Assembly (NCBI GenBank): GCA_050250575.1
Contig: JBFWOJ010000005.1
Coordinates: 1 to 64,000, forward strand
Length of the DNA stretch: 64,000 nt
Reading direction: 5' to 3'
Source of the DNA: SHVO01 sp050250575
Lineage (GTDB): Bacteria; Pseudomonadota; Alphaproteobacteria; Rhodospirillales; Rhodospirillaceae
Positions 8,350 to 17,220 of the stretch are shown one piece after another (position 1 is the stretch's first letter; the number at the start of each line of letters is the position of its first letter). The translations under genes were made by a program, and so were the position numbers. The notes beneath the pieces were generated by a model, which saw nothing but the letters and a program-made list of their open reading frames with translations, made no database searches and was not told the origin of the DNA.

Positions 8350-8477
8350 ACCCCTTGGTGCGCGAAGCGCATCGAGGGCCGTTTCTGTTTATAAAAAGAA
8401 AGTAACAAACACCTCTGGGTCCTCGGCGCCTCGCGCCAAGGATGACAGCTATGCTGGAAGGATGACAGCTATGCTGG
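8350..8477. repeat. Palindromic mosaic repeat (copy 4) with a 20-base tandem duplication at its end
   Basis: The left half is CCTTGGTGCGC-GAA-GCGCATCGAGG; the centre keeps GTTTCTGTTTATAAA and ACACCTCTGGGTCCTCGG; the right end is GCGCCAAGGATGAC at 8446. The last 20 bases (8438-8457) are repeated exactly at 8458-8477. It lies between aroC and sppA and is the same family as the cluster at 4445. Confidence 0.7.
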
Positions 8478-8505
8478 GTTTCGGGGGGCGGTATTAGGAG
8501 CCACG

Positions 8506-10293
8506 ATGCGTACACTCGGAAAGATCCTCCTCGGCATTTTGGCCAGCTTCGGCCTTTTCTTCATCGTCGCGCTGGTCGGACTGCTCTACGCGATCTCGAG
8601 CTTCCGGGACGATGAGCCGCGTGCGCGCGCGCCGGACAAAATCGTGCTCACGCTCGACCTCGACGAGCAACTGAGCGAAGGGCGTGCGCAGGAGGGATTG
8701 GCAAACTTCGGCTTCAAGTCGGAGCCGAAGATGCAGGACATGATCATCGCCTTGCGCCGGGCGAAGGACGATCCGCGGGTGGTGGCGTTGCGCGCAACCA
8801 TGAGCGTCTCGCCGCTCGGCCTCGCGCAGATGCAGGAGGTCCGGGACATGGTCGCCGAGTTCGAAACCTCGGGCAAACCGACGTTCCTGTTCTCCGAAAC
8901 CATGGGCGAGACCGTGGGCGCGATGTCGTCCTACTACCTGGCCTCGGCGTTCAACACGATCTGGGTGCAGCCCTCGGGGACCGTCGGCGTCGCCGGCATC
9001 GGCACGGAGGAGCTGTTCTTCAAGGACTTCCTCGAGCGCTTCGGGCTCAAGGCCTCGTTCCTGCAGCGCAAGGAGTACAAGAGCGCGGGCGAAGCGCTGA
9101 CAAATTCCGCGATGTCGCCGGCCAACCGCGAAGCGCTGCAGGCGCTGCTCGGCTCATGGTTCGACCAGATGGTCGCGGGCATCGCGGAAAGCCGGAAATT
9201 GGCCCCCGAGACGGTGCGCACCTTCATCGACCGCGGACCGCTGATGGCGCGCGAAGCGCGGGAGGGCGGGCTGATCGACGCCATGGGCTACCGCGACGAA
9301 TTCGACGCCGAAGTGAAGAAGACGGCGGCGGACGCCAGCGCGCTCGACGTCGGGGAATATCTCGATCTCGGATACAGCGCGCGGGGCACATCCAAGAAGG
9401 TGGCGATGATCAACGCCGTCGGCACCATCGTGCGCGGCGACGAAGACGACGGCGGCGGGCTGTTCAACTCCGCGGTCGGCGTACGCTCCGGCGTGATGGC
9501 CAAAGCCGTGCGGGATGCACTTGAAGACGACGACATCGCGGCGGTCTTGATCCGCGTCGACAGCCCGGGAGGTTCTTACGTCGCGTCGGACACGATCTGG
9601 CGTGAGATCGTCAAAGCCAAGGACAAGAAGAAGCCCGTGATCGTGAGCATGGGCAATGTCGCGGCCTCCGGCGGATATTTCATCGCCATGCCCGCCGACC
9701 GCGTGTTCGCGCAGCCCGCGACCGTGACCGGCTCGATCGGCGTGGTCATGGGCAAGGTCGTTGTCGCCGGCGCGCTGGAAAAGCTCGATATCAACTGGGA
9801 CCGCGTGACGTTCGGAGAGTCGGCCGGCATCTTCAATTCGACCACGGACTTCACGCCGGCCCAGCTCGCGCGCCTCAACGAGATGATCGACGCCACCTAT
9901 CTCGACTTCACGAGCAAGGCGGCGCAAGGGCGCGGCAAGTCGCTGGAGGAGATCGAGAAGGTCGCCAAAGGCCGGGTGTGGAGCGGCGAGGATGCGCTGA
10001 CCGCGGGCCTGGTCGACGAACTCGGCGGATTGTCGAAAGCGATCGACTACACCAAGACCCGTGTCGGCCTGCAGCCGACCGACAGCCTCGAACTCGTCGC
10101 GTTCCCGAAGCCGAAGAGCCGTTTTGCGGAGCTGCTCGGCGGGCTCGAGAACCCGGACCTGCCGTTCGGGCTGGTGCGGGCGCTGGAGGGTCTCGCACGG
10201 CTCGGCGACGCGGTCGGGCCGCTGCTGAACGAGCTGGAAGCGGCGAACCGGCCGGGAGTGCAGCTCTACCATGAGCCGGTGCGGGTGAAGTGA
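8506..10293 (+). CDS. sppA: Signal peptide peptidase SppA, long (67K) type
   Basis: 595 residues, the double-domain form of the S49 peptidase family that degrades cleaved signal peptides in the inner membrane. An N-terminal membrane anchor (residues about 7-30) leads into two homologous domains. The general-base Lys is in QRKEYKSAGEALTNSAMSP of the first domain, and the nucleophile Ser in GNVAASGGYFIAMPADRVF of the second, with VTGSIGVV after it. The catalytic dyad of the E. coli-type enzyme is therefore present. Monocistronic by layout. Confidence 0.93.
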   Translation: MRTLGKILLGILASFGLFFIVALVGLLYAISSFRDDEPRARAPDKIVLTLDLDEQLSEGRAQEGLANFGFKSEPKMQDMIIALRRAKDDPRVVALRATMSVSPLGLAQMQEVRDMVAEFETSGKPTFLFSETMGETVGAMSSYYLASAFNTIWVQPSGTVGVAGIGTEELFFKDFLERFGLKASFLQRKEYKSAGEALTNSAMSPANREALQALLGSWFDQMVAGIAESRKLAPETVRTFIDRGPLMAREAREGGLIDAMGYRDEFDAEVKKTAADASALDVGEYLDLGYSARGTSKKVAMINAVGTIVRGDEDDGGGLFNSAVGVRSGVMAKAVRDALEDDDIAAVLIRVDSPGGSYVASDTIWREIVKAKDKKKPVIVSMGNVAASGGYFIAMPADRVFAQPATVTGSIGVVMGKVVVAGALEKLDINWDRVTFGESAGIFNSTTDFTPAQLARLNEMIDATYLDFTSKAAQGRGKSLEEIEKVAKGRVWSGEDALTAGLVDELGGLSKAIDYTKTRVGLQPTDSLELVAFPKPKSRFAELLGGLENPDLPFGLVRALEGLARLGDAVGPLLNELEAANRPGVQLYHEPVRVK

Positions 10294-10313
10294 TTCCTAA
10301 CGGTTTTCTAACG

Positions 10314-10324
10314 GGGTCTGACCC
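10314..10324. repeat. Short palindrome GGGTC-T-GACCC after sppA
   Basis: Followed by an A/T-rich stretch with AAAGTTCCTATTAAAGTTC. Together with the ATGGTGTC/GACACCAT palindrome at 11093-11109 it brackets tlyA. Short palindromes of this look often accompany REP-associated sequences; that link is inference. Confidence 0.4.
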
Positions 10325-10339
10325 TATTTAAAGTTCCTA

Positions 10340-11083
10340 TTAAAGTTCACGCGTTGCACCGATCAGGAATTCGACATTCCCTTCGGGCCCGGTGATCGGG
10401 CTTTTTTCGATGCCGGCGACGGTCCAGCCCGGCTGTTCGGCGAGCCACGCCGCGATCGCCGCACAGACTTCTTCGTGCAGCGCGGGCTCGCGCACGACGC
10501 CTTTCTTGCCGACGCGTTCCTTGCCGACTTCGAACTGGGGTTTGATCAGCGCGATCAGCCAGGCGTCCGACGTGGTCAGGGCAAGCGCCGCCGGAAGCAC
10601 GGTGCGCAGGCCGATGAAACTCGCATCGCAGACCACCGCGCCGACGGGATCGGGAATAAGCGCGCGGTCCAACGTGCGCGCGTTGGTGCGCTCGAGCACG
10701 ACGACACGCGGATCGGTGCGGAGCTTGTGGGCGAGCTGTCCATAGCCGACGTCCACCGCGTAGACCTTCGCCGCGCCGTGCGCCAGCAGGACATCCGTGA
10801 ACCCGCCGGTCGAGGCGCCGACATCGATGCAGGTGCGTCCCCTCGCCCCGAAGCCGAAGTGTCTCAAACCGTGATCGAGCTTCAAGCCGCCGCGCGAGAC
10901 CCAGGGATGGTCCTGGCCGCGCAGGGTGACGGCGGCCTCCGGCGGGAGTTTGGCGCCGGCGGAGGTGAGCTTCCGTTCGCCGGAATAGACGAGGCCCGCC
11001 ATGATGACGGCCTGGGCCCTGGTACGGCTTTCAACCAGGCCGCGGTCGACGAGAAGCTGATCGAGACGGATTTTTTCGGGCAT
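10340..11083 (-). CDS. tlyA: TlyA-family rRNA 2'-O-methyltransferase (S4 + FtsJ-like)
   Basis: 247 residues. An S4 RNA-binding domain (MPEKIRLDQLLVDRGLVESRT at the start) is fused to a Rossmann-fold methyltransferase: the SAM motif is IDVGASTGGFTDVLLAHGA, followed by AVDVGYGQL and CDASFIGL. Family members methylate ribose positions in 16S and/or 23S rRNA; TlyA of mycobacteria is the reference case. In many alphaproteobacteria tlyA directly follows dxs. Here a DEAD-box helicase gene lies between them on the same strand. Confidence 0.92.
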   Translation of the reverse strand: MPEKIRLDQLLVDRGLVESRTRAQAVIMAGLVYSGERKLTSAGAKLPPEAAVTLRGQDHPWVSRGGLKLDHGLRHFGFGARGRTCIDVGASTGGFTDVLLAHGAAKVYAVDVGYGQLAHKLRTDPRVVVLERTNARTLDRALIPDPVGAVVCDASFIGLRTVLPAALALTTSDAWLIALIKPQFEVGKERVGKKGVVREPALHEEVCAAIAAWLAEQPGWTVAGIEKSPITGPEGNVEFLIGATREL

Positions 11084-11092
11084 CGGGGTTCA

Positions 11093-11109
11093 ATGGTGTC
11101 CGACACCAT
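11093..11109. repeat. Perfect 17-base palindrome upstream of tlyA
   Basis: ATGGTGTC-C-GACACCAT lies just before the tlyA start (10 bases) and after the helicase stop, in a short spacer that repeats AGTTCAAT. It could be an operator or a REP-type remnant. Confidence 0.6.
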
Positions 11110-11128
11110 CGAAGAGTTCAATCCAAGT

Positions 11129-13015
11129 TCAATGTTTTTTGGCCCCGTGCGGCTTGCCGCCGTGCTTGCCGTCCTTCTTCCGGCCGAAGGTGGGGCGCGC
11201 GTCCGGCTTTCCGCCGTGCGGCTTGCCGGCGTGATCCTTTCCGCCGTGATGCTTCGCCTTCCCCGCCCAGAGCGGTTTCCCCTTGTCCTTCCGAGGCGCC
11301 GTCGTGTCGCCGTGAGTCGGCTTGTGCTTCGCCTTCCAGGCTTTCTTACCGCGATCCTGCGTCCCGGCTTCGTGCCGCGCTCCTTCGTGCTTGCCGCCTC
11401 CGTGCTTCGGCGCGCGGCGCACATGACCGCCGCCGGCCGGCGCATCGGCCGGCGTGATCGCGATATCGCCCTTCGCCACCTTGGCGACGCGCGCGGCGAA
11501 TTTGTCCGCGGCTCCGGCGTCGATCTCGAACTTCGTCTCCTCGTCGAAAATCCGGATCGCGCCGATCTCGCGCTTGGTGACGCCGCCCTGGCGGCAGATC
11601 TCGGGGATCAGCCATTTCGGATCGGCCTTGCGCCGGCGCCCGACATTGAGCCGGAACCACACCGCGTCCGAAAGCCCGGTGCCGGCTCCGCGCGCGGGCG
11701 GCATGCCGGTTTCCATCAAGTCCTCCGGCGCCGGGAGGCGTGAACGGTAGATCCGCACGAGCGCGGCGGCGATGTCCTGCGGCGAACGCTGGGCCAGCAG
11801 CTCCGCCGCAAGCGCGCGATCCTCGGCCTCGCCGGTGTCGGCGTCCAACAGGCTTTGCAACAGGCGCTCGTTGTCGACCTTGCGGATCGCGTCCGGCGTC
11901 GGCGGATTGACCCAGGCCGCCTTGATATTGGCATAGGCGAGCAGGCGCTCGGCCCGCCGGTGGTGCGGCGGAGTCACGAGAAGCACGCTGATCCCCTTCC
12001 GACCCGCGCGTCCGGTGCGCCCGCTGCGATGCTGCAGGGTCTCCGGATCGTTCGGGAGATCGGCGTGAATCACGAGGCCCAAGTTCGGAAGATCGATGCC
12101 GCGCGCGGCGACGTCCGTGGCCACACAAATCCGCGCGCGCCCGTCGCGCAGGGCCTGCAGGGCGTGGTTGCGCTCGATTTGGCTGAACTCGCCGGAGAGC
12201 GAGACCGCCGAAAAGCCGCGCTCGACCAGGGCGGCGTGGAGATGACGGACGGCGTCGCGGGTATTGCAGAACACGAGCGAGGCCGGGGAATCGATGAAGC
12301 GCACGATATTGACGACGGCGTGGACGCCGTCCTGCGCCGCGATGCGCATCGCGCGGTATTCGATGTCCGCGTGCGCCTGGCCGCGGCCGGAGGCTTCTAT
12401 GCGCAAGGCGTTCGTCTGGTAGTTCTTGGCAAGCTGAGCGATCTCCCGCGGGAGCGTCGCGGAAAACAGGAGCGTGCGCCGCTCCTTTGGCGTGGCTTCG
12501 AGAATGAACTCTAGATCCTCGCGGAAACCGAGATCGAGCATCTCGTCGGCCTCGTCGAGCACGACCGCTTTCAGATCGGCGACGCGCAGGCTGCCGCGCT
12601 CCAGGTGATCGCGCAGCCGCCCGGGCGTTCCGACGACCACATGGCAACCGGCGTTGAGCTCGCGTTTCTCCGCGCGCGGATCCATACCGCCGACACTGGC
12701 GACGATGCGCGCGCCGATATGCTGATAGAGCCACACGAGTTCGCTCTGGACCTGCAATGCCAGTTCGCGGGTCGGCGCGACGACGAGCGCGAGGGGATTT
12801 CCCGCGCGATCCAGGCTTTCAGCGCCGTCCAGCAAGGCGTCGGCGATGGCAAGGCCGAAGGCGACGGTCTTGCCCGAGCCGGTTTGCGCCGAGACGAGAA
12901 GATCACGGCCGGCGGCCTCGGGCGCGAGGACGGCGGTCTGCACCGGCGTGGGTTCGGAATAGTTCCGGCCGGCCAAGGCGCGGGCGAGAGGAGGACTCGT
13001 GGGAGGAAAAGCCAA
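11129..13015 (-). CDS. DEAD-box RNA helicase with DbpA-type RNA-binding domain and basic tail
   Basis: 628 residues. Both RecA-like domains are complete: Q motif (NYSEPTPVQT), motif I AQTGSGKT, motif Ia PTRELALQ, motif II DEAD (VVLDEADEMLD), motif III SAT, then ATDVAARGIDLP and HRSGRTGRAGRKG. Residues about 430-520 match a DbpA C-terminal RNA-binding fold (VWFRLNVGRRRKADPKWLIPEIC). The last 100 residues are a low-complexity His/Lys/Gly-rich tail (HGGKPHG-like units). Likely roles are ribosome assembly or cold-adapted RNA remodelling, by family. Same strand as dxs, 128 bases downstream of it. Confidence 0.93.
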   Translation of the reverse strand: MAFPPTSPPLARALAGRNYSEPTPVQTAVLAPEAAGRDLLVSAQTGSGKTVAFGLAIADALLDGAESLDRAGNPLALVVAPTRELALQVQSELVWLYQHIGARIVASVGGMDPRAEKRELNAGCHVVVGTPGRLRDHLERGSLRVADLKAVVLDEADEMLDLGFREDLEFILEATPKERRTLLFSATLPREIAQLAKNYQTNALRIEASGRGQAHADIEYRAMRIAAQDGVHAVVNIVRFIDSPASLVFCNTRDAVRHLHAALVERGFSAVSLSGEFSQIERNHALQALRDGRARICVATDVAARGIDLPNLGLVIHADLPNDPETLQHRSGRTGRAGRKGISVLLVTPPHHRRAERLLAYANIKAAWVNPPTPDAIRKVDNERLLQSLLDADTGEAEDRALAAELLAQRSPQDIAAALVRIYRSRLPAPEDLMETGMPPARGAGTGLSDAVWFRLNVGRRRKADPKWLIPEICRQGGVTKREIGAIRIFDEETKFEIDAGAADKFAARVAKVAKGDIAITPADAPAGGGHVRRAPKHGGGKHEGARHEAGTQDRGKKAWKAKHKPTHGDTTAPRKDKGKPLWAGKAKHHGGKDHAGKPHGGKPDARPTFGRKKDGKHGGKPHGAKKH

Positions 13016-13143
13016 GCGATTGCCCTAAAAAAATGAGCCGGCGGCTGGGCCGGCCCGGCAAAGGAGCCGAGGGTATAGTCCAATTCGCCGCCGCATGCGA
13101 TGGCGCGATACGCACGTGTGCCGTGCGCCAGATGGGCAGCGGG

Positions 13144-15066
13144 TCAGGCGCGCGCGGGCTTTTCCAGGCCGAGAACGCCAAGGGCCGCGAGCGCCGCCTG
13201 GACAATGGCGGGCGCCGTCAGTCCTGCCTCCTGCAGCTGATCTTCGGGTTTGGCGTGCTCGAAGAACTTGTCGGGCATGCAGAGGGTGCGGATCTTGAGG
13301 CCGCTGTCGAGACGGCCGCAGGCGGCGAGATGCTGAAGCACGCTGGCGCCGAACCCGCCCGACGAGCCCTCTTCGACGGTGAGCAAGACCTCGTGGGTGC
13401 GCGCGAGTTTGTCGATCAACGCGAGATCGAGCGGCTTGGCGAAGCGGGCGTCGGCAACAGTGGTAGACAATCCGCGGGCGGCGAGATCGTCGGCGGCCTT
13501 GAGGCATTCCGCCAGACGCGTGCCGAGACTGAGGAGCGCGACCTTCGCGCCTTCGCGCAGAACACGGCCCTTGCCGATCTCGAGCGGCGTGCCACGCTCA
13601 GGCAGGGCAAGGCCGACGCCTTCGCCGCGCGGATAGCGCACGGCGATGGGCCCGGAATTGTGGGCGGCGGCGGTCGCGACCATGTGCATGAGCTCGACCT
13701 CGTCGGCCGCCGCCATGATGGTCATGTTCGGCAGGCACGAGAGATAGGCGAGATCGAAAGAGCCCTGGTGCGTCGCGCCGTCGGCGCCCACGAAGCCGGC
13801 ACGGTCCATGGCGAAACGCACCGGCAGGTTCTGCACGGCGACGTCGTGCACAACCTGATCGTAGGCGCGCTGGAGGAAAGTGGAATAGATGGCGCAGAAC
13901 GGCTTGTAGCCTTCGGTCGCGAGACCCGCGGCGAAGGTGACCGCATGCTGCTCGGCGATGCCGACGTCGAAGCAGCGGTCCGGAAATTTCTCGGCGAATT
14001 TATCGAGCCCGGTGCCGCTCGGCATGGCCGCATTGATGGCGATGACCTTCTCGTCCGCGGCGGCTTCGGCCATCAACGCCTTCGCGAACACACTGGTGTA
14101 GGACGGCGCCTTCGACGACGACTTGGCCTGCGTGCCGGACACCACGTCGAACTTGGTGACGCCGTGGTACTTGTCGGCGGAAGCTTCCGCGGGCAGATAA
14201 CCTTTGCCCTTCTTGGTCACGGCGTGGATCAGGAACGGGCCGTCAAGGTCGCTGTCGCGCACGTTGCGCAGGACGGGAACGAGATGGTCGATGCGGTGGC
14301 CATCGATGGGGCCGACGTAATAGAAGCCGAGCTCCTCGAACAATGTGCCGCCCGTGACCATGCCGCGGCCGTATTCCTCGACCCGCCGCGCCGCGTTCTC
14401 GATCGACTTCGGCAGATGCGTCGCGATCTGCTTCAAGGCGTGCCTGATGGTGATATAGGAGTTCGACGAGAACAGACGCGAGAGGTAGGCGCTCATGGCG
14501 CCGACCGGCGGGGCGATCGACATGTCGTTGTCGTTCAGGATCACGATCAGCTTCGATCGCAGGCTGCCGGCATTGTTCATGGCCTCGTAGGCCATGCCGG
14601 CGCTCATCGCGCCGTCGCCGATCACGGCGACCACATGATTGTCGTTGCCGGACAGGTCGCGCGCCACCGCCATGCCGAGGCCCGCGGAGATGGAGGTGGA
14701 ACTGTGCCCGGCGCCGAACGGGTCGTACTCGCTTTCGGTCCGCAAGGTGAAGCCGGAGAGACCATCCTTCTGGCGGATGGTCGACATGCGGGCGCGCCGG
14801 CCGGTGAGGATCTTATGCGGATAACATTGGTGGCCGACGTCCCAGATCAAGCGGTCCCTGGGAGTCTCGAACACATGGTGGATGGCGACGGTGAGCTCGA
14901 CCACGCCCAGACCGGCGCCGAGATGCCCGCCCGTGCGCGAAACCTGATGGATCGTCTCGGCGCGCAACTCGTCCGACAACTGCGTGAGCTGCTCGATCGA
15001 GAGGTTCCGAAGGTCGGCCGACGAAGCGACGCGGTCGAGAAGCGGTGTCTGTGGGGCGCCGGACAT
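13144..15066 (-). CDS. dxs: 1-deoxy-D-xylulose-5-phosphate synthase
   Basis: About 640 residues from the ATG at 15066 (an in-frame GTG at 15078 is the alternative). The first enzyme of the MEP isoprenoid pathway; it joins pyruvate and glyceraldehyde 3-phosphate using thiamine diphosphate. Visible landmarks: GHQCYPHKILTGR, the ThDP motif GDGAMSAGMAYEAMNNAG, the domain II block DVGIAEQHAVTFAAGLA, and DRAGFVGADGATHQGSFD. The gene sits 27 bases downstream of ispA, so precursor synthesis and prenyl-chain elongation are co-expressed. Confidence 0.97.
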   Translation of the reverse strand: MSGAPQTPLLDRVASSADLRNLSIEQLTQLSDELRAETIHQVSRTGGHLGAGLGVVELTVAIHHVFETPRDRLIWDVGHQCYPHKILTGRRARMSTIRQKDGLSGFTLRTESEYDPFGAGHSSTSISAGLGMAVARDLSGNDNHVVAVIGDGAMSAGMAYEAMNNAGSLRSKLIVILNDNDMSIAPPVGAMSAYLSRLFSSNSYITIRHALKQIATHLPKSIENAARRVEEYGRGMVTGGTLFEELGFYYVGPIDGHRIDHLVPVLRNVRDSDLDGPFLIHAVTKKGKGYLPAEASADKYHGVTKFDVVSGTQAKSSSKAPSYTSVFAKALMAEAAADEKVIAINAAMPSGTGLDKFAEKFPDRCFDVGIAEQHAVTFAAGLATEGYKPFCAIYSTFLQRAYDQVVHDVAVQNLPVRFAMDRAGFVGADGATHQGSFDLAYLSCLPNMTIMAAADEVELMHMVATAAAHNSGPIAVRYPRGEGVGLALPERGTPLEIGKGRVLREGAKVALLSLGTRLAECLKAADDLAARGLSTTVADARFAKPLDLALIDKLARTHEVLLTVEEGSSGGFGASVLQHLAACGRLDSGLKIRTLCMPDKFFEHAKPEDQLQEAGLTAPAIVQAALAALGVLGLEKPARA

Positions 15067-15093
15067 GGAAAAACTCACGCCAGAAGAAAAGAG

Positions 15094-16011
15094 CTAAGAG
15101 CGACGCTCGACGGCGAAGTACGCCGCCTGCCTCAAGACATTGGCCCGTTCCCCGAAGCACGCAAGGTGGCGCACCGCGGTTTCGGCCAATTCGCGGGCGT
15201 ATGTCTTAGCACCTTCAAGTCCGAGGCGGGACACAAAAGTCGCCTTGCCCGCCGCCGCGTCCTTGCCGGTGGCCTTGCCCGCAACGGCTGCCGAGGATTC
15301 GACGTCGAGGACGTCATCGGCAATCTGGAAGGCGAGACCCATGGCGATGCCGTAAGCGCCCAGCGCCTCGCGTTCCGGCGCGCGCGCCTGGCCGAGGATC
15401 GCGCCGAAACGGCAGGCGGCGGCGATGAGGCAACCGGTCTTCATATTCTGGAGACGGGTCAAGCCAACTTGATCCAGGTTAAGACCCGCCGCCATGAGAT
15501 CGATCATCTGGCCGCCCACCATGCCGCGCGCGCCGGAGGCGGCGGCGAGTTCGGCGACGAGCGCCGCGCGCACGGCCCCATCGGGATGGGTCGCGCCGTC
15601 GGCGAGGACGGCGAACGCCTCCGTCAGCAGCGCGTCGCCCGCGAGGATCGCGGCGGCCTCGTCGAATTTCCTGTGCACCGTCGGCCGCCCGCGACGCAAA
15701 TCGTCGTCGTCCATGGCGGGCAAATCGTCGTGCACCAGAGAATAACAATGCACCATCTCGATCGCGGCGGCGGCGCGCAACGCGCGTCCGCGCGGCACGG
15801 CGAAGAGATCGGCGCCGGCGCAGACGAGGAACGGACGCAATCGCTTGCCGCCGTCGAGCGCGGCATAACGCATCGCCTCGACGACGCGGTTCTCGGGTCC
15901 AGGGACGGGAGGAAGAAGGCGATCGAGCTCGGCGTTCGCCGCCGCGCCGATCTCGCTCAGGAGCGATGTGAAATCGGCAGGCGCGGAAGCCTTCGCCGCG
16001 ACGCTAGTCAC
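15094..16011 (-). CDS. ispA: Short-chain polyprenyl (geranyl/farnesyl) diphosphate synthase
   Basis: 305 residues. The first Asp-rich motif is DDLPAMDDDDLRRG and the second DDVLD (FQIADDVLDVESS), both coordinating Mg2+-diphosphate. The length and the small insertion between the Asp residues of the first motif match bacterial farnesyl diphosphate synthases. It condenses IPP with DMAPP/GPP. It overlaps the end of xseB by 8 bases, which supports translational coupling in the deacetylase-xseB-ispA-dxs operon. Confidence 0.95.
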   Translation of the reverse strand: MTSVAAKASAPADFTSLLSEIGAAANAELDRLLPPVPGPENRVVEAMRYAALDGGKRLRPFLVCAGADLFAVPRGRALRAAAAIEMVHCYSLVHDDLPAMDDDDLRRGRPTVHRKFDEAAAILAGDALLTEAFAVLADGATHPDGAVRAALVAELAAASGARGMVGGQMIDLMAAGLNLDQVGLTRLQNMKTGCLIAAACRFGAILGQARAPEREALGAYGIAMGLAFQIADDVLDVESSAAVAGKATGKDAAAGKATFVSRLGLEGAKTYARELAETAVRHLACFGERANVLRQAAYFAVERRS

Positions 16012-16249
16012 TCACCGGCTCCAGGCCGAGGGATTTGCCGACGCCCGTGATCTTCTCGACCTTGGTGCGCGCCTCGGCAAGCTTGCTTTCGCAGTGGGTC
16101 TTGAGCGCCGTCCCGCGCTCGTAGGCCTTCACGGCGTCATCCAGTTTCACCTGGCCGCCTTCGAGCCGCTTCACAATATCCTCCAGGGCTTTCATCGCCT
16201 CTTCAAAGCCCATAGCCGCGATGTCGGCAGGTACTTCGTTCTTGGACAT
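16004..16249 (-). CDS. xseB: Exodeoxyribonuclease VII small subunit
   Basis: 81 residues, the usual XseB size. The family signature is seen in FEEAMKALEDIVKRLEGGQVKLDDAVKAYERGTAL, which forms the helical hairpin that binds the large subunit XseA. XseA is not encoded in this window. The start (16249) directly abuts the stop of the upstream deacetylase gene and the end overlaps ispA, a gene order seen in many proteobacteria. Confidence 0.95.
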   Translation of the reverse strand: MSKNEVPADIAAMGFEEAMKALEDIVKRLEGGQVKLDDAVKAYERGTALKTHCESKLAEARTKVEKITGVGKSLGLEPVSD

Positions 16250-17179
16250 CTAATGATCCTTCAGCGTCTGGACGTGCGCGGCCGCGCAGTCGGCCAATGC
16301 GTCAAGGTTGTAACCTCCTTCGAGCACCGATACCACCCGCCCGCCGCAGACCTTTTTCGCCACGTCCATGAGCCCCGCGGTCGCCCAGGCGAAATCGGAT
16401 TCATCAAGCCGGAGCTCGGCCAGGGGATCGTCCTTATGGGCGTCGAACCCGGCGGAAATAAGGAGGAAGTCGGGCTTGAATGTCTCCAGGGCCGGCAGCA
16501 GCTCCCCTGCGAAGCGGGTGCGAAAAACGTCGGAGCCCGTTCCCGCCGCCAGCGGCACATTGACGACATTGCCATGGGCGCCGCGTTCCCGCGACGCACC
16601 GGTGCCCGGATAAAACGGATACTGATGGGTGGAGGCGTAGAAGGCTTCGGCGTCGTTCCAGAACATCTCCTGGGTCCCATTGCCGTGATGGACGTCGAAG
16701 TCGACGACGGCGACCCGTTTGTGGCCGTGGGCCGCGCGGGCGTGAAGCGCGCCGACGACGATATTGTTGACGAGGCAGAACCCCATGGCGCGTGTGGATT
16801 CCGCGTGATGCCCCGGCGGACGCACCGCGCAGAAGGCGTTGCGGACCTCGCCCTTCGCCACGGCATCGACCGCACGCACCACCGCCCCCGCGGCCCTTTG
16901 CATCGCCTCGCCGGAGCCCGGCGAGACAACGGTGTCGGCGTCGATCTGGAGGAGGCCGTGATCGGGGATGGCGTCCAGGATCTGCGCGGCGAAATCGCCC
17001 GGATGGGCGCGGGCCACGTCTTCGGGGCTCGCACGCGGCGCGTCTTCACGTTGGAGACCGCGGAAGGCGTCCTGCTCCATCGCGCGCAGCACCGCGCGCA
17101 GGCGGTCCGCACGCTCGGGGTGATAGGCGCCGGTATCGTGAGCGAGACAATCTTCGTGCGTGATGAGAAGGGTCGTCAT
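16250..17179 (-). CDS. Histone deacetylase-family (acetylpolyamine/AcuC-like) amidohydrolase
   Basis: 309 residues of the zinc-dependent arginase/deacetylase fold. Active-site blocks: RPPGHHAESTRAMGFC (the paired catalytic His), DFDVHHGNGTQEMF (Asp and His zinc ligands), SAGFDAHKDDPLAEL (third ligand Asp) and LEGGYNLDAL near the C-terminus. It probably removes acyl groups from protein lysines or small amines; the substrate cannot be read. It is the first gene of the xseB-ispA-dxs operon and is 41 bases from the divergent ROK kinase. Confidence 0.92.
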   Translation of the reverse strand: MTTLLITHEDCLAHDTGAYHPERADRLRAVLRAMEQDAFRGLQREDAPRASPEDVARAHPGDFAAQILDAIPDHGLLQIDADTVVSPGSGEAMQRAAGAVVRAVDAVAKGEVRNAFCAVRPPGHHAESTRAMGFCLVNNIVVGALHARAAHGHKRVAVVDFDVHHGNGTQEMFWNDAEAFYASTHQYPFYPGTGASRERGAHGNVVNVPLAAGTGSDVFRTRFAGELLPALETFKPDFLLISAGFDAHKDDPLAELRLDESDFAWATAGLMDVAKKVCGGRVVSVLEGGYNLDALADCAAAHVQTLKDH

Positions 17180-17220
17180 GTCCCTTTCTTACCATGCGGC
17201 TCGTCGGGCAGACTATCGCG

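Noticed and set aside
12757..16050. Plus-strand frame of over 1000 codons opposite the helicase-dxs-ispA genes
   Set aside because: Antisense shadow: composition is Arg/Gly/Ala-rich and all domain evidence lies on the minus strand.
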